A stretch of 34,976 bases of DNA from Candidatus Porisulfidus sp. TsSOB (GTDB lineage Bacteria > Pseudomonadota > Gammaproteobacteria > Poriferisulfidales > Poriferisulfidaceae), in contig MRSX01000005.1 of NCBI GenBank assembly GCA_002631715.1, positions 1 to 34,976 of the forward strand. The letters run 5' to 3'. A program made the translations under genes and the position numbers. Below are positions 1-14,697 of this stretch, piece after piece. Below the pieces are notes generated by a model that saw nothing but the letters and a program-made list of their open reading frames with translations, was not told the DNA's origin and did no database searches. Within the stretch, counting starts at the first letter, position 1. Each line of letters opens with the position of its first letter.

Positions 1-330
1 ATCATCCGGTTTCATACGCATGAGTGCCCGGCAGAGCCGGGCATTGAACGGCACGGCGATCAGGTTGGCAATACGGGCAAAGCTGAACAACGTGGCAGCC
101 AGCGCGATCAGCATGAACAGGGGCCATAGCAGCCATTCCAACCACGCCAGCCATCCGGGCAAGAGATCGGAAATCCAGTTGTTGACTTCTATGACCAGAA
201 AATAGAAGGCGACGGAGAAAAGTACGACATTGATGACGATCGGCCACCATGCCAATGCGCGTAGGCGTGGCTGGAACAGGACGCCCAGTCCGCGCCAGGG
301 ATACCCAAAGCCGATCAGGAAGTCTTTCAA
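1..330 (-). CDS. cysZ: CysZ/EI24 family sulfate transporter, C-terminally truncated by window edge
   Basis: The minus-strand reading frame gives an N-terminus starting [15 protein letters not shown], then two hydrophobic segments ([19 protein letters not shown] and [19 protein letters not shown]) and the block [13 protein letters not shown]. This matches the start of CysZ, an inner-membrane protein that supports sulfate uptake for cysteine synthesis. The first 110 codons are present and the frame is still open at base 1, so the rest lies outside the window. The TTG start is chosen because it overlaps the queF stop (TTGA) and gives the usual CysZ N-terminal length; no good Shine-Dalgarno is visible. 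CysZ next to zipA-ligA is also the E. coli neighbourhood, which supports the call. Confidence 0.85.
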   Translation of the reverse strand, partial: MKDFLIGFGYPWRGLGVLFQPRLRALAWWPIVINVVLFSVAFYFLVIEVNNWISDLLPGWLAWLEWLLWPLFMLIALAATLFSFARIANLIAVPFNARLCRALMRMKPDD

Positions 331-725
331 CGCGCCGGGGGGAGGGCGACAGATTCGGGCGACACCCAGCCTTCTTTCCGGTGTTCGACCGTAACCGTGG
401 TGGCAATGCCGCCCCGTACCCGGAATGCTGCGGTCAGCCGCATGAAGCGGGGAGCTAGAAGTTTCACGAGATCATTGAGAATCTGATTGCTGACGGCCTC
501 GTGGAACGCTCCCTCATCCCGGAAGGACCAGATATACAGTTTGAGGGACTTGAGTTCGACGCACAGGGCGTCCGGGACATATTCGAGAGTTAGTGCCGCA
601 AAATCGGGCTGTCCGGTCAACGGACACAGGCAAGTGAACTCCGGAATTTCCAGGCGAATGGTATAATCCCGACTGGGTTCAGGATTATCAAAAGTCTCAA
701 GTGCTTTGGATGGCTGGGCAGTCAT
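327..725 (-). CDS. queF: NADPH-dependent preQ0 reductase QueF (short type)
   Basis: QueF reduces the nitrile of 7-cyano-7-deazaguanine (preQ0) to preQ1 in queuosine biosynthesis for tRNA wobble modification. The 132-residue length matches the single-domain (YkvM-like) type rather than the longer two-domain E. coli enzyme. The catalytic cysteine is in [10 protein letters not shown] (Cys34, with Asp41), and the signature ELKSLKLY (Glu58 onward) is followed by FRDEGAFHE, which carries the conserved His and Glu. It overlaps the downstream cysZ start by 3 bp and is divergent from smc. I saw no preQ1 riboswitch in the 74 bp between the two start codons. Other queuosine genes are not in the window. 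Confidence 0.95.
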   Translation of the reverse strand: MTAQPSKALETFDNPEPSRDYTIRLEIPEFTCLCPLTGQPDFAALTLEYVPDALCVELKSLKLYIWSFRDEGAFHEAVSNQILNDLVKLLAPRFMRLTAAFRVRGGIATTVTVEHRKEGWVSPESVALPPAR

Positions 726-799
726 GGGGTAACCGCTCTCAGGTCAGTTTTCTGCCCCGAATAATCACGCGGCCATTCTAATACAGAGCTAAGTCTGAG

Positions 800-3700
800 A
801 TGCGTCTTACCAGCATCCAGATGTCCGGGTTCAAGTCTTTTGTAGAGCCGACCCGGGTCATCTTTGATTTGCCGTTGACCGGCGTGGTCGGTCCCAACGG
901 CTGCGGCAAGTCCAATATCATTGATGCCATTCGCTGGGTTCTCGGCGAAAGTGCCCGCAACATCCGGGGCGAGACTCTCGACGACATCATCTTCGACGGC
1001 TCGGATTCCAGGAAGCGTCTGGATCAGGCTTCGATCGAAGTCGTTATCGATAACAGCCTCGGGCGAATCGGAGGCGAATACGCGAATTTCAGCGAAATCA
1101 GGATCCGCCGTGAAGTCTCCCGTGAAACGGAGCATCAGTCCCGCTACTACATCAACGGCACTCATGTCCGCCGCAAGGATGTCTCCGACCTGTTCCAAGG
1201 CACCGGACTCGGCCGGGGCAATTACGCCATCATCGCCCAAGGCATGGTGCAGGGGCTGATCGAGGCGAAACCCGATGAGATGCGCAAATACATCGAGGAG
1301 GCCGCCGGGATTTCCCTGTACCGAGAACGTCGCCGAGACACCGAGAACCGGATTCGGCGCACCGAAGAGAACCTCAGCCGACTGCAGGACATACTGCAAG
1401 AGCACGAGCAACGTTTGCGTCACCTGAAACAGCAAAAAGGGCAGGCGAGCAAGCTTGAATCCCTGCAGAAAGAACATCGTGCACGTGAAAACGAATGGTT
1501 CAGCCTGCAACTTCAGGAGCAACGCAAGATCTTGGAAGCCCGGGAGAAGGAATACACAGGTGTCGAGGGGAAACGTATTCAGGAAGAGAACAAACTGAAG
1601 GCCCTGAACGAGGATTTCGAGAAAAAACGCAGCGAATGTGATCTGAACCGACGGTCAATGGATGAAGCGGTGGCACTCCACCAGCAACTCTTGGCGGATG
1701 CGGGCTCCATAGATCAGCGGATCCGCCTGCAACGCGAGCGGAAAGAGCAGGCAATCCAGGAAATCGAGCGGCTGGATGTGGAGATCGGGGAGTTGGAGGA
1801 GAGCGGAGAGAAGGTTCAAGAGGATTTGCAGCGCCTGAAGCAGCAGCATGACCAAAATCGCCAGGACTTGGCCAGAATTCAGGCCGAACAAGAAAAGACA
1901 GAAGCCTTGAGAACACAGCAGGTTGAGGCTCTCCGCCAGTGTCAGGAAAAAATCGACACGATTCGCGAACAGATCGGTTCCATTCGTGAAGAACGCACCC
2001 GGGAACAGGCGCAATTGCAGCAATACAAGAATGAATTGCAGCATCTGCGGGAGACAGGGGGAGCGGTGGAAGCAAGCGGAGACCCGCGGACCGCGTTGAA
2101 GGAGAAATGTGATGCAGCGAGGACTTCTTGGCAGCAGAGCAAGGAACAACTGGAACAGAACTGGGATCAGATTCAGCAGGCTCGTCTAGACCTGAAGCAA
2201 CACGAGGAAGCATTGTCAGCAGCGCAAGAGCAGAAGACCCAGGCGCAGGGGCGCCTAGCTTCGCTGGAAGCCCTGCAACAAGCAGGCCTGACGAGTGACT
2301 CGGAAGCGCATGCGAAGGCCTTGCGGGAAATGCACCTGCAGGGAGAACGCTTGATGAACCACATCGAAGTGGAAAGCGGCTGGGAATTTGCAATAGAAAC
2401 CGTGTTGGCGGAAAACTTGGAGGCGTTTTGCGTGGAAGGGCTGCCAGAGACGGTCGATGAAACGCGGGTGCCGGGAACCAGCCCGCTGATGTTGCTGGAT
2501 CGCCGGTCGTCCGGGGCGCGCGAACCTGACCGCATGTCGCTGGCGAGCCGGGTCAAAAGCCCGTTCTCGCTGGAGTCCCAATTGGGCGGTGTGTTGGCTG
2601 CAGAGACTCTGGAGGAGGCCTACGCCGTGCGTGATTCATTGCTGCCGCACCAGTCGATCATCACTCAGAGCGGAGTTTGGCTGGGCCCGGACTGGGTGCG
2701 TCTACCTGCCGCGGAAGGTCAGGCGGAAGGGGCGCTGGAACGACGGCGTGAAATCGATGCACTGGGAGAAAAACTGAAGCAGCTGGAGTCCGAATCCGGG
2801 GAAATTGGGCAACGCAAACAGGCCGCAGAACGGGAATTGAGACAGCAGGAAGAGCGTCGTTCCGCCCTGCAGGCCGAATACGATCAAGCCTTCGAAGAGT
2901 TTGCCGCCAGCAAGGCTCAACTGCAGGGGCTCGAAAACCAGGCTCAGCGGCTGGAAAAGTTGCAACAGAATATCCGGCAATCCCAAAACAGGCTGCAGCA
3001 GTGCGAGCGGCAAATCAAGGACTTGGATCAGGACAGCGTCCGCGCGGATGCGGCCCATGTCGACGCGCAGGAAGTCCTGCGCAAAAGTGACGAGGAGGTC
3101 CGGCGGCAGTCCGAAGAACTGAACCGGTTTCAATTAGAGGTCAATACGGCGCAGATGATGATCGAAACCCGGCAGCAGCAATTATCCCGGGAACAGAACA
3201 CATTGCAGCGGCATCGCATACGCCGGGACCAACTGTCGCAGGGTCTGGCCGCGGTTCAGGAAGACGAAGACCTGGAACAGCAGCTGAAGGAAAAGCGAGG
3301 AAAAGAGCAGGAAGCGGAAGAACACATGCGCCGAGAACGGGCCGCATCCGACCAGTTGAACTCGGAGTTGAGCGAGTTGGATCGCAAGCGTTGGGAGTCC
3401 AGCCAAAGGTCCACGGAACTAGGGAAGGACCTGCACGATAAAGATTTGAAGCGGCAGGAAATTCAGAACGCCTGCGAGCAGCTGCTCAGCCAACTGCGTG
3501 AGCAGGAATGCGAACCCGAGCAGATTCTGCAGACCCTGCCGGAAGATGCCGGTGCGGATCAATGGGAAGAGAAGGTGTTTCGGGTTATGCGCCGTCTGGA
3601 GAGGATGCCGCCGGTCAATATGGCGGCGGCACGGGAATACGATGAGTTGCTGGAACAGAAGAACAAGGAAGAAGAACGGATGAACGACATTCAGGCGGCA

Positions 3701-4232
3701 CTTGAAAAACTGAATCATGCTATGGAGAAAATTGATCGTGAGACACGCGAGCGTTTTCGCCGGACGTTCAGCCAGGTCAATGAAAACCTGAAGCAGATGT
3801 TCCCGCGCATCATTGGTGAAGGTGGCGAGGCCAACCTGGTGATGACCGAGCAGAACCTCCTCAGCACCGGCATCGAAGTTCGTGCACGCCCTCCCGGAAA
3901 ACGCTACCGCAACATGCACATGCTGTCCGGCGGGGAGCAGGCAATGGTCGCCGTGGCGCTGGTGCTATCGCTGTTCATGTTGAACCCGGCACCGTTCTGC
4001 ATTCTGGACGAGGTGGACGCCCCCTTGTCGGATGACAACCTGATGCGCTTCTGCCAGATTCTGAACGAGATGAGCGAACAGGTTCAGTTCATCATCGTCA
4101 CGCATAACAAGATCACCATGGAACATGTCGACCAGTTGGTCGGGGTGACGATGAACGAGCCCGGCGTGTCCCGGCTGGTTACCGTGAACGTGGCTCAGGC
4201 GATGGAAATGGTTGAGCAGGCAGAGGTGGGCC

Positions 4233-4240
<8 letters not shown>
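800..4240 (+). CDS. smc: Chromosome segregation protein SMC
   Basis: The ATPase backbone of the Smc-ScpAB condensin, which organises and segregates the chromosome. The 1146 residues show the N-terminal head with Walker A GPNGCGKSN (31-39), a long Gln/Glu/Arg-rich coiled coil from about 165, and a less charged hinge at roughly 485-640. A returning coiled coil follows, then the C-terminal head with signature LSGGEQ (from 1042) and Walker B CILDEVDAPLSD (around 1067-1078). The length is within the family range. Genomes with Smc normally lack MukB, so this argues against an enteric host. The ATG overlaps no gene and only a weak ribosome site is visible. Its stop overlaps the zipA start by 8 bp. 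Confidence 0.97.
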
Positions 4241-8342
<4,102 letters not shown>

Positions 8343-8373
8343 TTCTAAGTTTCGGGCTACCCATCATTCAACC

Positions 8374-9138
8374 ATGCTAGTTGTCCTTTCTCCCTCCAAG
8401 ACGTTGGATCCCGAAGCGTGCGCAGACGCCGCGATCTGCACGCAACCGGATTACCTGAAAGAATCCCGCCAGTTGATTCGTTGCTTGCGGGAGTTGTCGC
8501 CAGACGACATTGCGGAACTGATGCGCGTGAGCATGAAGATCGCCAACCTGAACTTCGACCGCTACCATCAGTGGAAGACCCCGTTTACCTCGGATAACGC
8601 TCGTCCAGCTGCATTGACGTTCAAAGGAGATGTCTACACGGGATTGGGCGCGGGGGACTTCACCCGGCAGGACCTGAACTTCGCGCAGAAGCACTTGCGC
8701 ATCCTCTCCGGTCTCTATGGCCTGTTGCGTCCGCTTGATCTGATTCAGCCGTATCGGCTGGAAATGGGAACCCGGTTGGGGACTTTGCGCGGCGACAACC
8801 TGTATCAATTCTGGGGCAACCGGATTACCGAGGGCCTCTGCGAGGCGCTGTCCGGCCAGAAAGGTTCGGTGCTGGTCAATCTGGCTTCCCAGGAGTACTT
8901 CAAAGCAGTTCGTCCGGAAGGGCTCGATGTGCCGGTCATCACTCCGGTGTTCAAGGAGCGAAAAGGCCGCCAGTACCGAGTCATCGGATTATTTGCTAAG
9001 AAGGCGCGAGGCATGATGACCCGCTATATCATCAAGAATCGCCTGACCAAGGTGGATGCGATTACCGGATTCACCGACGGGGGCTACCGGTATTCTCCGG
9101 AGATGTCGACAGAAACGGAGTGGGTGTTCGCCAGATAG
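8374..9138 (+). CDS. yaaA: YaaA family peroxide-stress protein (DUF328)
   Basis: YaaA of E. coli lowers free intracellular iron and limits DNA damage during peroxide stress, and the family binds DNA. The 254-residue product starts with the family hallmark MLVVLSPSKTLD. It keeps further conserved blocks such as LNFDRY, ALTFKGDVYTGL, ILSGLYGLLRPLDLIQPYRLEM, NLASQEY and GYRYSPE. The ATG at 8374 was chosen because homologues start exactly at MLVVLSPSK; an in-frame extension to 8302 would overlap the previous gene. It sits 31 bp after the lpxA-like gene and 19 bp before mpl, so it is probably part of the same transcription unit. Confidence 0.93.
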   Translation: MLVVLSPSKTLDPEACADAAICTQPDYLKESRQLIRCLRELSPDDIAELMRVSMKIANLNFDRYHQWKTPFTSDNARPAALTFKGDVYTGLGAGDFTRQDLNFAQKHLRILSGLYGLLRPLDLIQPYRLEMGTRLGTLRGDNLYQFWGNRITEGLCEALSGQKGSVLVNLASQEYFKAVRPEGLDVPVITPVFKERKGRQYRVIGLFAKKARGMMTRYIIKNRLTKVDAITGFTDGGYRYSPEMSTETEWVFAR

Positions 9139-9157
9139 GCGGCGCAATCCAGTCGGC

Positions 9158-10504
9158 GTGCATCTCCATATCTTGGGCGTAGCCGGAAGCTTCATGGCCG
9201 GTATTGCCCGGATTGCTTCCGAGTGCGGGCATCGGGTTACCGGGTCTGATGCTGCGCTTTATCCTCCCATGAGCACCCAACTCGAACAGGCCGGGGTGGA
9301 ATGCCATGTCGGTTACGAGTGGTCGCACCTGGAACCGCCTCCGGATTGCGTGGTCGTGGGCAACGTGATGAGCCGGGGTCATGCAATCGTCGAGCAGTTG
9401 CTGAACAGTTCGATCCCGTATGTCTCGGGCCCGCAGTGGCTTCGGGACCACCTGCTGCGCGAGCGCTGGGTGCTGGCGGTTGCAGGCACGCACGGCAAGA
9501 CCACGACCAGCGCGATGCTGGCGCACATCCTGATCGAAGCGGGCGGGTCTCCGGGATATCTGATCGGAGGGGTGGCCGCGCGGACGCAGAAAAACGCTCA
9601 GGCCGGGCAACCACCGCATTTTGTGATCGAAGCCGATGAATACGACACGGCATTTTTCGACAAGCGGTCGAAATTCATCCACTACCGCCCGCGAACGCTA
9701 GTCCTGACCAATCTGGAATACGACCATGCGGACATTTTTGATGACCTTGAAGCCATCCAGCGCCAATTTCATCATCTGCTGCGCACGGTTCCGAGCGAAG
9801 GTCGCATCCTGTGCCGGGCGGGAGACCCGAATTTGCAGAAAGTCTTGGACATGGGATGCTGGACTCCAGTGGAGACGTTCGGTTTCGAGGAAGACAGTGA
9901 CTGGTGCTGCCAGTGGCAAGCCGGGCAGGAGTTGACAATTCAGTATGACGGAGCGACCTGCGTGGCGCGAGGCCATCAACCCTTGGGGATGCACAATGCA
10001 TTGAATGCTACGGCCGCTGTGGCGGCGGCAGTACATGCCGGCATTCCGGTGCAGGCGGCAGCCGATGCGCTGGCGTCTTTCGAAGGCGTTCTGCGTCGAC
10101 TGATGCAGCGTCCCACCCGAAACGGGGGAGTCTACCTGTATGATGATTTTGCCCATCATCCGACCGAAATACGTGCGAGCATCGAAGCCGTGCGAGAACA
10201 ACATCCGGATCAGCCGATTCTTGCGGTAGTCGAACCAGCTTCGAACAGTATGCGGCTGGGCGTACACCGGGATTCCCTTGCCGAAGCCTTGAAGGAGGCG
10301 GATCGAAACTGGTTGCACGTGTCGCAGGAGATGCAGTGGGATGCCGTGGAATGGGGGCAGGCTCACGGGCAGGTTAGCGTCACGACCGATCTAGCCACTC
10401 TAGAGGCGCAGATTCGTGAACAACTCGTATCCGGCGGTGTCATCCTGGTCATGAGCAATCGTGCAGGGTCGGACATTTGTCAACATCTGGAATCGCGTCT
10501 GTGA
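9158..10504 (+). CDS. mpl: UDP-N-acetylmuramate:L-Ala-gamma-D-Glu-meso-DAP ligase Mpl
   Basis: Mpl reattaches recycled murein tripeptide to UDP-MurNAc, feeding peptidoglycan fragments back into synthesis. The Mur-ligase layout is clear: N-terminal UDP-binding domain (HILGVAGSFMAGIA, TGSDAALYPPMS), ATP loop GTHGKTTT (110-117), central block EADEYDTAFFDKRSKF, and C-terminal YDDFAHHPTEI. The GTG at 9158 is chosen by homology because it places HLHILG at the N-terminus as in E. coli; no strong ribosome site precedes it. Near the C-terminus the E. coli-like NGGFGGIH is replaced by NRAGSDIC, a divergent tail. A longer in-frame ATG at 9056 would overlap yaaA and adds unrelated residues. Confidence 0.93.
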   Translation: MHLHILGVAGSFMAGIARIASECGHRVTGSDAALYPPMSTQLEQAGVECHVGYEWSHLEPPPDCVVVGNVMSRGHAIVEQLLNSSIPYVSGPQWLRDHLLRERWVLAVAGTHGKTTTSAMLAHILIEAGGSPGYLIGGVAARTQKNAQAGQPPHFVIEADEYDTAFFDKRSKFIHYRPRTLVLTNLEYDHADIFDDLEAIQRQFHHLLRTVPSEGRILCRAGDPNLQKVLDMGCWTPVETFGFEEDSDWCCQWQAGQELTIQYDGATCVARGHQPLGMHNALNATAAVAAAVHAGIPVQAAADALASFEGVLRRLMQRPTRNGGVYLYDDFAHHPTEIRASIEAVREQHPDQPILAVVEPASNSMRLGVHRDSLAEALKEADRNWLHVSQEMQWDAVEWGQAHGQVSVTTDLATLEAQIREQLVSGGVILVMSNRAGSDICQHLESRL

Positions 10505-10530
10505 TGGCGCTTGGAGCATAGGAGACTCAA

Positions 10531-10896
10531 ATGAGCGTCATTGAACTGACCAAAGAGAATTTCAACGATACCGTCGACAACAACGACATCGTGGTGGTGG
10601 ATTTCTGGGCCGAATGGTGCGGGCCGTGCAAGAGCTTTGCGCCTGTGTTCGAGACGGTGGCGGGGAACCATCCGGATGCTGTTTTCGGCAAGATCGATAC
10701 CGAAGAACAGACGGAATTGGCCCAAGCGTTTCAGATCCGCTCGATTCCCACCCTGATGCTGTTCCGTGAGCAGATTCAACTGTTCGCGCAGCCGGGGGCA
10801 CTGTCCATCGCCCAACTGGAAGACCTGGTGCAGAAAGCGAAAGCACTGGACATGAAGCCAATTCACGACCAGATCAAGGAACGCTCTGCTTCATGA
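10531..10896 (+). CDS. Thioredoxin-fold protein
   Basis: A 121-residue cytoplasmic thioredoxin with the redox motif WCGPCK (Cys30 and Cys33) and the conserved cis-proline loop RSIPTLMLF. A C-terminal extension of about 15 residues goes beyond the basic fold (ALDMKPIHDQ). It has no signal peptide. A good ribosome site (TAGGAG) lies 8 bases before the ATG. Its stop overlaps the start of the following ABC exporter (ATGA), so the two are probably translated together. It is the thioredoxin-like subgroup with FREQIQLFAQPGAL rather than the housekeeping trxA; the exact substrate is unknown. Confidence 0.9.
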   Translation: MSVIELTKENFNDTVDNNDIVVVDFWAEWCGPCKSFAPVFETVAGNHPDAVFGKIDTEEQTELAQAFQIRSIPTLMLFREQIQLFAQPGALSIAQLEDLVQKAKALDMKPIHDQIKERSAS

Positions 10897-12707
10897 CCGC
10901 GACGGCGCAGGTTGTCGAAGACAAGCCGCCTGAGGAGTACACCCTTCGCTACCTGGTCTACCTGATCCGGCGCCATCGCCGGCAGTTGATTGACGCGCAC
11001 CTAGTGGCGGTCGCCGCGACGGCCGCCAGTGTCCCGCTGCCGTTGCTCATGCCCCTGCTGGTGGACGAAGTTCTGCTGGAGCAGCCGGCATTCCTGGTTC
11101 CCCTGATTCAGACGTGGTCGCCCGAGTCGTGGCACGGGCCGATCCTGTACGTCGGCGTAATCCTGCTCGTGGCAATCTTTCTGCGGCTCACGTCGATTCT
11201 GTTGCATGCGTTCCAGGTGCGGGAACTGGCGACCATCTCCAAGGACATGGTGTACCGGTTGCGTTGCCAGTTGCTGCAACGGCTTGAGCGGACCAGCCTG
11301 TCCGAATACGAAACCCTGGGCAGCGGCACGGTCTCGGCCCATCTGGTCACGGATCTACAGACCATTGACGATTTCGTGGCCATCACCGTGGGCAAGTTCG
11401 TGGTGGCCGGCCTCACCATTATCGGGACGGCGGCTGTGCTGCTGTGGTTGCACTGGGGTCTGGCACTGTTCATTCTGTGCATGAATCCGTTGGTGATTTA
11501 TTTCACGATTGTGTTGGGGCGGCGAGTCAAGGAGTTGAAAAAGCGAGAGAACTCTGCGATCGAACACTTTCAGCAGTCTCTGGCCGAAACTCTGGATGGA
11601 ATTCACCAGATCCGAGCGCACAACCGGGAACGCCATTACATTCTTCGCGTTATGGATGAAGCGCGGGGCGTCCGCGACTGGTCCACGGCCTACTTCTGGA
11701 AGAGCGAGATGGCGAATCGGGCCTCGGGTACCGTGTTCTTGCTCGGTTTCGACGTCTTCCGTGCGGTCAGCATGTTGATGGTGGTGTTTTCCGACCTCAG
11801 CATCGGGGAGATGATGGCGGTGTTCGGCTATCTGTGGTTCATGATCGCGCCCGTGCAGGAGTTGCTTGGTGTTCAGTACGCCTATTACGCGGCATCTGCC
11901 GCGTTGGACCGGGTCAACCGGATTCTGAAATTCCAGGAAGAGCCCCGGTATCCTCACGTTCACGATCCGTTCGATGCCGTCCCCACCACGTCCCTGGAAC
12001 TTGAAGACGTGCATTTTTCTTTCACTCCCGAGCAGCCGACATTGAATGGCATCACCCTGCGGGTGGCGGCAGGAGAGAAAGTGGCGTTCGTGGGGGCAAG
12101 CGGAGCCGGGAAATCGACCCTGATGCAGGTCTTGCTCGGCCTGTATCCAGCCGATTCGGGCGAGATCCGGTTCGGAGGACGATCCGTACGGGAGATCGGC
12201 TTCGAGACGGTGAGGGAAAATGTCGCGATCGTGCTCCAGCACCCGACCCTGTTCAACGATACGCTTCGATCGAACCTAACGCTGGGACAATCCCTGTCCG
12301 ACGATGCGCTGTGGGAAGCCCTGCGGGTTTCCCAGCTCCGGGAATGGGCGCAAGCGTTGCCGCAGAAACTGGAGACTCAACTCGGAGTGGATGGGGTTCG
12401 GCTTTCGGGGGGCCAGAGGCAACGCCTCTCAATTGCCCGGACCGTGCTGATGGACCCGGAGATCCTGATCTTGGACGAGGCCACATCCATGCTGGATACC
12501 CAGATTGAAGACCGTTTGCATCGTGAGCTGTTTGCCCGCTTCGAGGGACGCACGATGCTGATCGTGGCGCACCGATTAAGCGCTGTGCGGCATGCCGACC
12601 ACGTTTATGTGATGGAAAACGGGAAGATCATCGAGCAAGGTGGTCCACAGCAGTTGATGGACCAGGACGGCCTGTACTCCAAGCTATACTCAGGACAACG
12701 TCACTGA
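10893..12707 (+). CDS. ABC transporter, fused permease and ATPase (exporter type)
   Basis: A 604-residue half-transporter of the MsbA/multidrug exporter type that would work as a homodimer in the inner membrane. The N-terminal domain (about 30-335) has several hydrophobic segments, for example [16 protein letters not shown]. The ATPase domain shows Walker [10 protein letters not shown] (401-409), Q-loop LQHPTLF, signature LSGGQ (504-508), Walker B LILDEAT and H-loop AHR. The start overlaps the thioredoxin gene by 4 bp. The 3' end overlaps the convergent hemL by 7 bp. The substrate cannot be read from the sequence; coupling to a thioredoxin is suggestive but not decisive. Confidence 0.93.
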   Translation: MTATAQVVEDKPPEEYTLRYLVYLIRRHRRQLIDAHLVAVAATAASVPLPLLMPLLVDEVLLEQPAFLVPLIQTWSPESWHGPILYVGVILLVAIFLRLTSILLHAFQVRELATISKDMVYRLRCQLLQRLERTSLSEYETLGSGTVSAHLVTDLQTIDDFVAITVGKFVVAGLTIIGTAAVLLWLHWGLALFILCMNPLVIYFTIVLGRRVKELKKRENSAIEHFQQSLAETLDGIHQIRAHNRERHYILRVMDEARGVRDWSTAYFWKSEMANRASGTVFLLGFDVFRAVSMLMVVFSDLSIGEMMAVFGYLWFMIAPVQELLGVQYAYYAASAALDRVNRILKFQEEPRYPHVHDPFDAVPTTSLELEDVHFSFTPEQPTLNGITLRVAAGEKVAFVGASGAGKSTLMQVLLGLYPADSGEIRFGGRSVREIGFETVRENVAIVLQHPTLFNDTLRSNLTLGQSLSDDALWEALRVSQLREWAQALPQKLETQLGVDGVRLSGGQRQRLSIARTVLMDPEILILDEATSMLDTQIEDRLHRELFARFEGRTMLIVAHRLSAVRHADHVYVMENGKIIEQGGPQQLMDQDGLYSKLYSGQRH

Positions 12708-13993
12708 TTTTCTTGGCGCATCGCGTCGAATGCGATGCCCGCAGCCTCGACGGTCCGGTCGACGTTTTCATGGGTGTGTGCGCTGGACAAAAATCCTGCT
12801 TCGTAACTGGAGGGTGCGAGATAGATGCCCTGTTTCAGCATGAGGTGGAAAAAGCGTCGATAGTTTTCGGTCTGGCAGGCTTGGGCATCGGCAAAGCATC
12901 GGACCGGTCCGCCGGATGTGAAGAAAATGCCGAACATGCCAGTCGCTTCGACCGCCTCGAACGAAATTCCGTACGTGTCCGCCTGTTCGCGCAGACCTTG
13001 CACCAGACGTGCCGCGCAATCGCCGAGTGCTTCATAGAAGCCTTCCTGCTCTGTCAGTTCCAGTGTCGCCAGGCCTGCCGCCATGGTGACCGGATTCCCG
13101 GATAAGGTTCCGGCCTGGTACACCGGTCCGAGCGGGGCCAGTTGATCCATCAGTTCGGTGCGACCCCCGAAAGCCCCGACTGGTAGGCCGCCACCGATGA
13201 TTTTGCCCAGCACAGTTAGATCAGGCTGGATGCCGAGGCGCTGCTGCGCACCGCCGGGTCCGACCCGGAACCCGGTCATGACCTCGTCAAAAATCAGCAG
13301 GCTGCCGTAGCGGTCGCAACAATCGCGCAAGGCTTCGAGGAAGCCTGGTTCCGGCAGTACGCAACCCATATTTCCGGCGATGGGTTCGACAATGATCGCG
13401 GCAATCTGATCGCCGCGGTCGGCGAAGATTGCCCGCACTTCCTCGGCATCGTTGTACTGTGCGATTTCGGTGTGCTCGACGGTGCTTGCGGGAACGCCGG
13501 GCGAAGAGGGAACGCCATGGGTCAAGGCCCCGGAACCGGCCTGCACCAGCAGGGCGTCGGCGTGGCCGTGGTAGCAGCCCGCGAACTTGATGATTCGGTC
13601 GCGGGCAGTGACGCCACGTGCAAGTCGGATGGCGCTCATGGCTGCTTCCGTCCCGGAGTTGACCAGACGCACTTTTTCGAGCGAAGGGACCCGTTGGCAC
13701 AGTTTTTCCGCCATCTCGGTCTCCAGTGGGTGCGGCGTGCCGAAGCAGGTGCCTTGATTCACCGTGTTTTTGATCCTCTCGAGCACGGCTGGGTGGGCAT
13801 GTCCCACGATCATCGGCCCCCAAGCGCCGACATAGTCGATGTAGGAACGTCCCTCCACGTCGTAGAGATAAGCTCCTTCGCCGCGCTGCATGAATACCGG
13901 GGTCCCGCCGACCGCACCGAAAGCGCGAACTGGGGAGTTGACGCCCCCGGGAATCTTGCGGCAGGCCGCGTCAAACCAACTGGAATCAGCCAT
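12701..13993 (-). CDS. hemL: Glutamate-1-semialdehyde 2,1-aminomutase HemL
   Basis: PLP enzyme that converts glutamate-1-semialdehyde to 5-aminolevulinate, the first dedicated tetrapyrrole precursor in the C5 pathway. The 430-residue protein shows [31 protein letters not shown] and the PLP lysine in [17 protein letters not shown] (Lys264). GTLSGNP follows. ATG 13993 (MADSSWFD) is chosen because an extension to 14059 adds a low-complexity basic stretch running into thiE. The start lies within the 3' end of thiE (8 bp overlap), so hemL is likely translated from a thiE-hemL message. Confidence 0.97.
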   Translation of the reverse strand: MADSSWFDAACRKIPGGVNSPVRAFGAVGGTPVFMQRGEGAYLYDVEGRSYIDYVGAWGPMIVGHAHPAVLERIKNTVNQGTCFGTPHPLETEMAEKLCQRVPSLEKVRLVNSGTEAAMSAIRLARGVTARDRIIKFAGCYHGHADALLVQAGSGALTHGVPSSPGVPASTVEHTEIAQYNDAEEVRAIFADRGDQIAAIIVEPIAGNMGCVLPEPGFLEALRDCCDRYGSLLIFDEVMTGFRVGPGGAQQRLGIQPDLTVLGKIIGGGLPVGAFGGRTELMDQLAPLGPVYQAGTLSGNPVTMAAGLATLELTEQEGFYEALGDCAARLVQGLREQADTYGISFEAVEATGMFGIFFTSGGPVRCFADAQACQTENYRRFFHLMLKQGIYLAPSSYEAGFLSSAHTHENVDRTVEAAGIAFDAMRQENQ

Positions 13994-14606
13994 TTTCCTG
14001 GAACTGATTAGTGATCGCTTGGGCAGCGGAAGTGATGTCCGGTTGCGCGAAGATTCCACTGCAGACCGCCAGCAGGTCGGCGCCGGCTTGGATCAGGGAC
14101 GCCGCATTATCCGAGTTGATTCCCCCGATGGCGCAGACCGGGACAGACAGTTCGCGACGTGCGCGCATCAGCAGATCGGGTTGGGCGGTTACGGCGTCGG
14201 GCCGGGTGAGGCTGGCGTAGAAACTTCCGAAAGCCACGTAGGAAGCGCCTGAGTGAATGGCGGCTCGGGCGCGAGCAAAATCATTGTAGCAAGAGGCACC
14301 GATCAATCCGCTTGAAAACCGATCCCGGGCCTCGGCGATGGAACAGTCGTCTTCGCCCAAGTGCACACCATCGGCGCCGATAGCCAACGCCAGATCAAGG
14401 TTATCGTTGATAATCAATGGAATGCCTCGCGACTGACACAGCGCGAGTAAAGCCTTTGCGCGCACTTCGCTCTCCTCCGTGCCAGCGGTCTTGTCCCGGT
14501 ACTGGATCATACGGGCACCGCCCGCGATGGCTGCCTCCACGGCTTCCGCCGGGGAAGAGCAATCGTCCGGAGTCAGCGCGTACAATCCGTGCAGATGGAA
14601 AGCCAT
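13986..14606 (-). CDS. thiE: Thiamine-phosphate synthase ThiE
   Basis: Joins the pyrimidine and thiazole moieties to give thiamine monophosphate. The TIM-barrel protein (206 residues from ATG 14606) carries [51 protein letters not shown], a glycine-rich loop [10 protein letters not shown] and [14 protein letters not shown] 14606 is preferred to 14663 because homologues start a few residues before the GLYALT strand. No TPP riboswitch was recognised in the 91 bp between this gene and the divergent MATE gene. ThiE paired with hemL is a common gammaproteobacterial arrangement; thiD is not adjacent here. Confidence 0.95.
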   Translation of the reverse strand: MAFHLHGLYALTPDDCSSPAEAVEAAIAGGARMIQYRDKTAGTEESEVRAKALLALCQSRGIPLIINDNLDLALAIGADGVHLGEDDCSIAEARDRFSSGLIGASCYNDFARARAAIHSGASYVAFGSFYASLTRPDAVTAQPDLLMRARRELSVPVCAIGGINSDNAASLIQAGADLLAVCSGIFAQPDITSAAQAITNQFQENG

Positions 14607-14658
14607 AAATTCGACGAATTTCGTGGGACAGGTCGGGAAAGGGGTTCCGACGAACACA

Positions 14659-14672
14659 TACAACGTATTGTA
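14659..14672. promoter_or_regulatory. Small inverted repeat between thiE and the MATE gene
   Basis: TACAA and TTGTA face each other across four bases in the divergent spacer. The position suits a small operator, but such a short repeat can occur by chance. Confidence 0.2.
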
Positions 14673-14697
14673 GAAGCAGGCGTATCACCCTAGAACC

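Noticed and set aside
2..406. 134-codon minus-strand frame at the left end
   Set aside because: A different minus-strand frame through the same bases gives a clear CysZ sequence, so this frame is a shadow.
722..1522. Long minus-strand open frame (266 codons) opposite smc
   Set aside because: It lies wholly antisense to the smc ATPase head, whose motifs are unmistakable, and it resembles no protein family. It is a shadow of high-GC coding sequence.
1500..2393. Minus-strand open frame of 297 codons opposite the smc coiled coil
   Set aside because: Proline- and serine-rich composition typical of the reverse complement of a Gln/Glu-rich coiled coil; no domain is recognisable.
11355..12242. 295-codon minus-strand frame opposite the ABC exporter
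   Set aside because: It runs antisense through the membrane domain and the Walker A region of a well-supported gene and has no recognisable motif.
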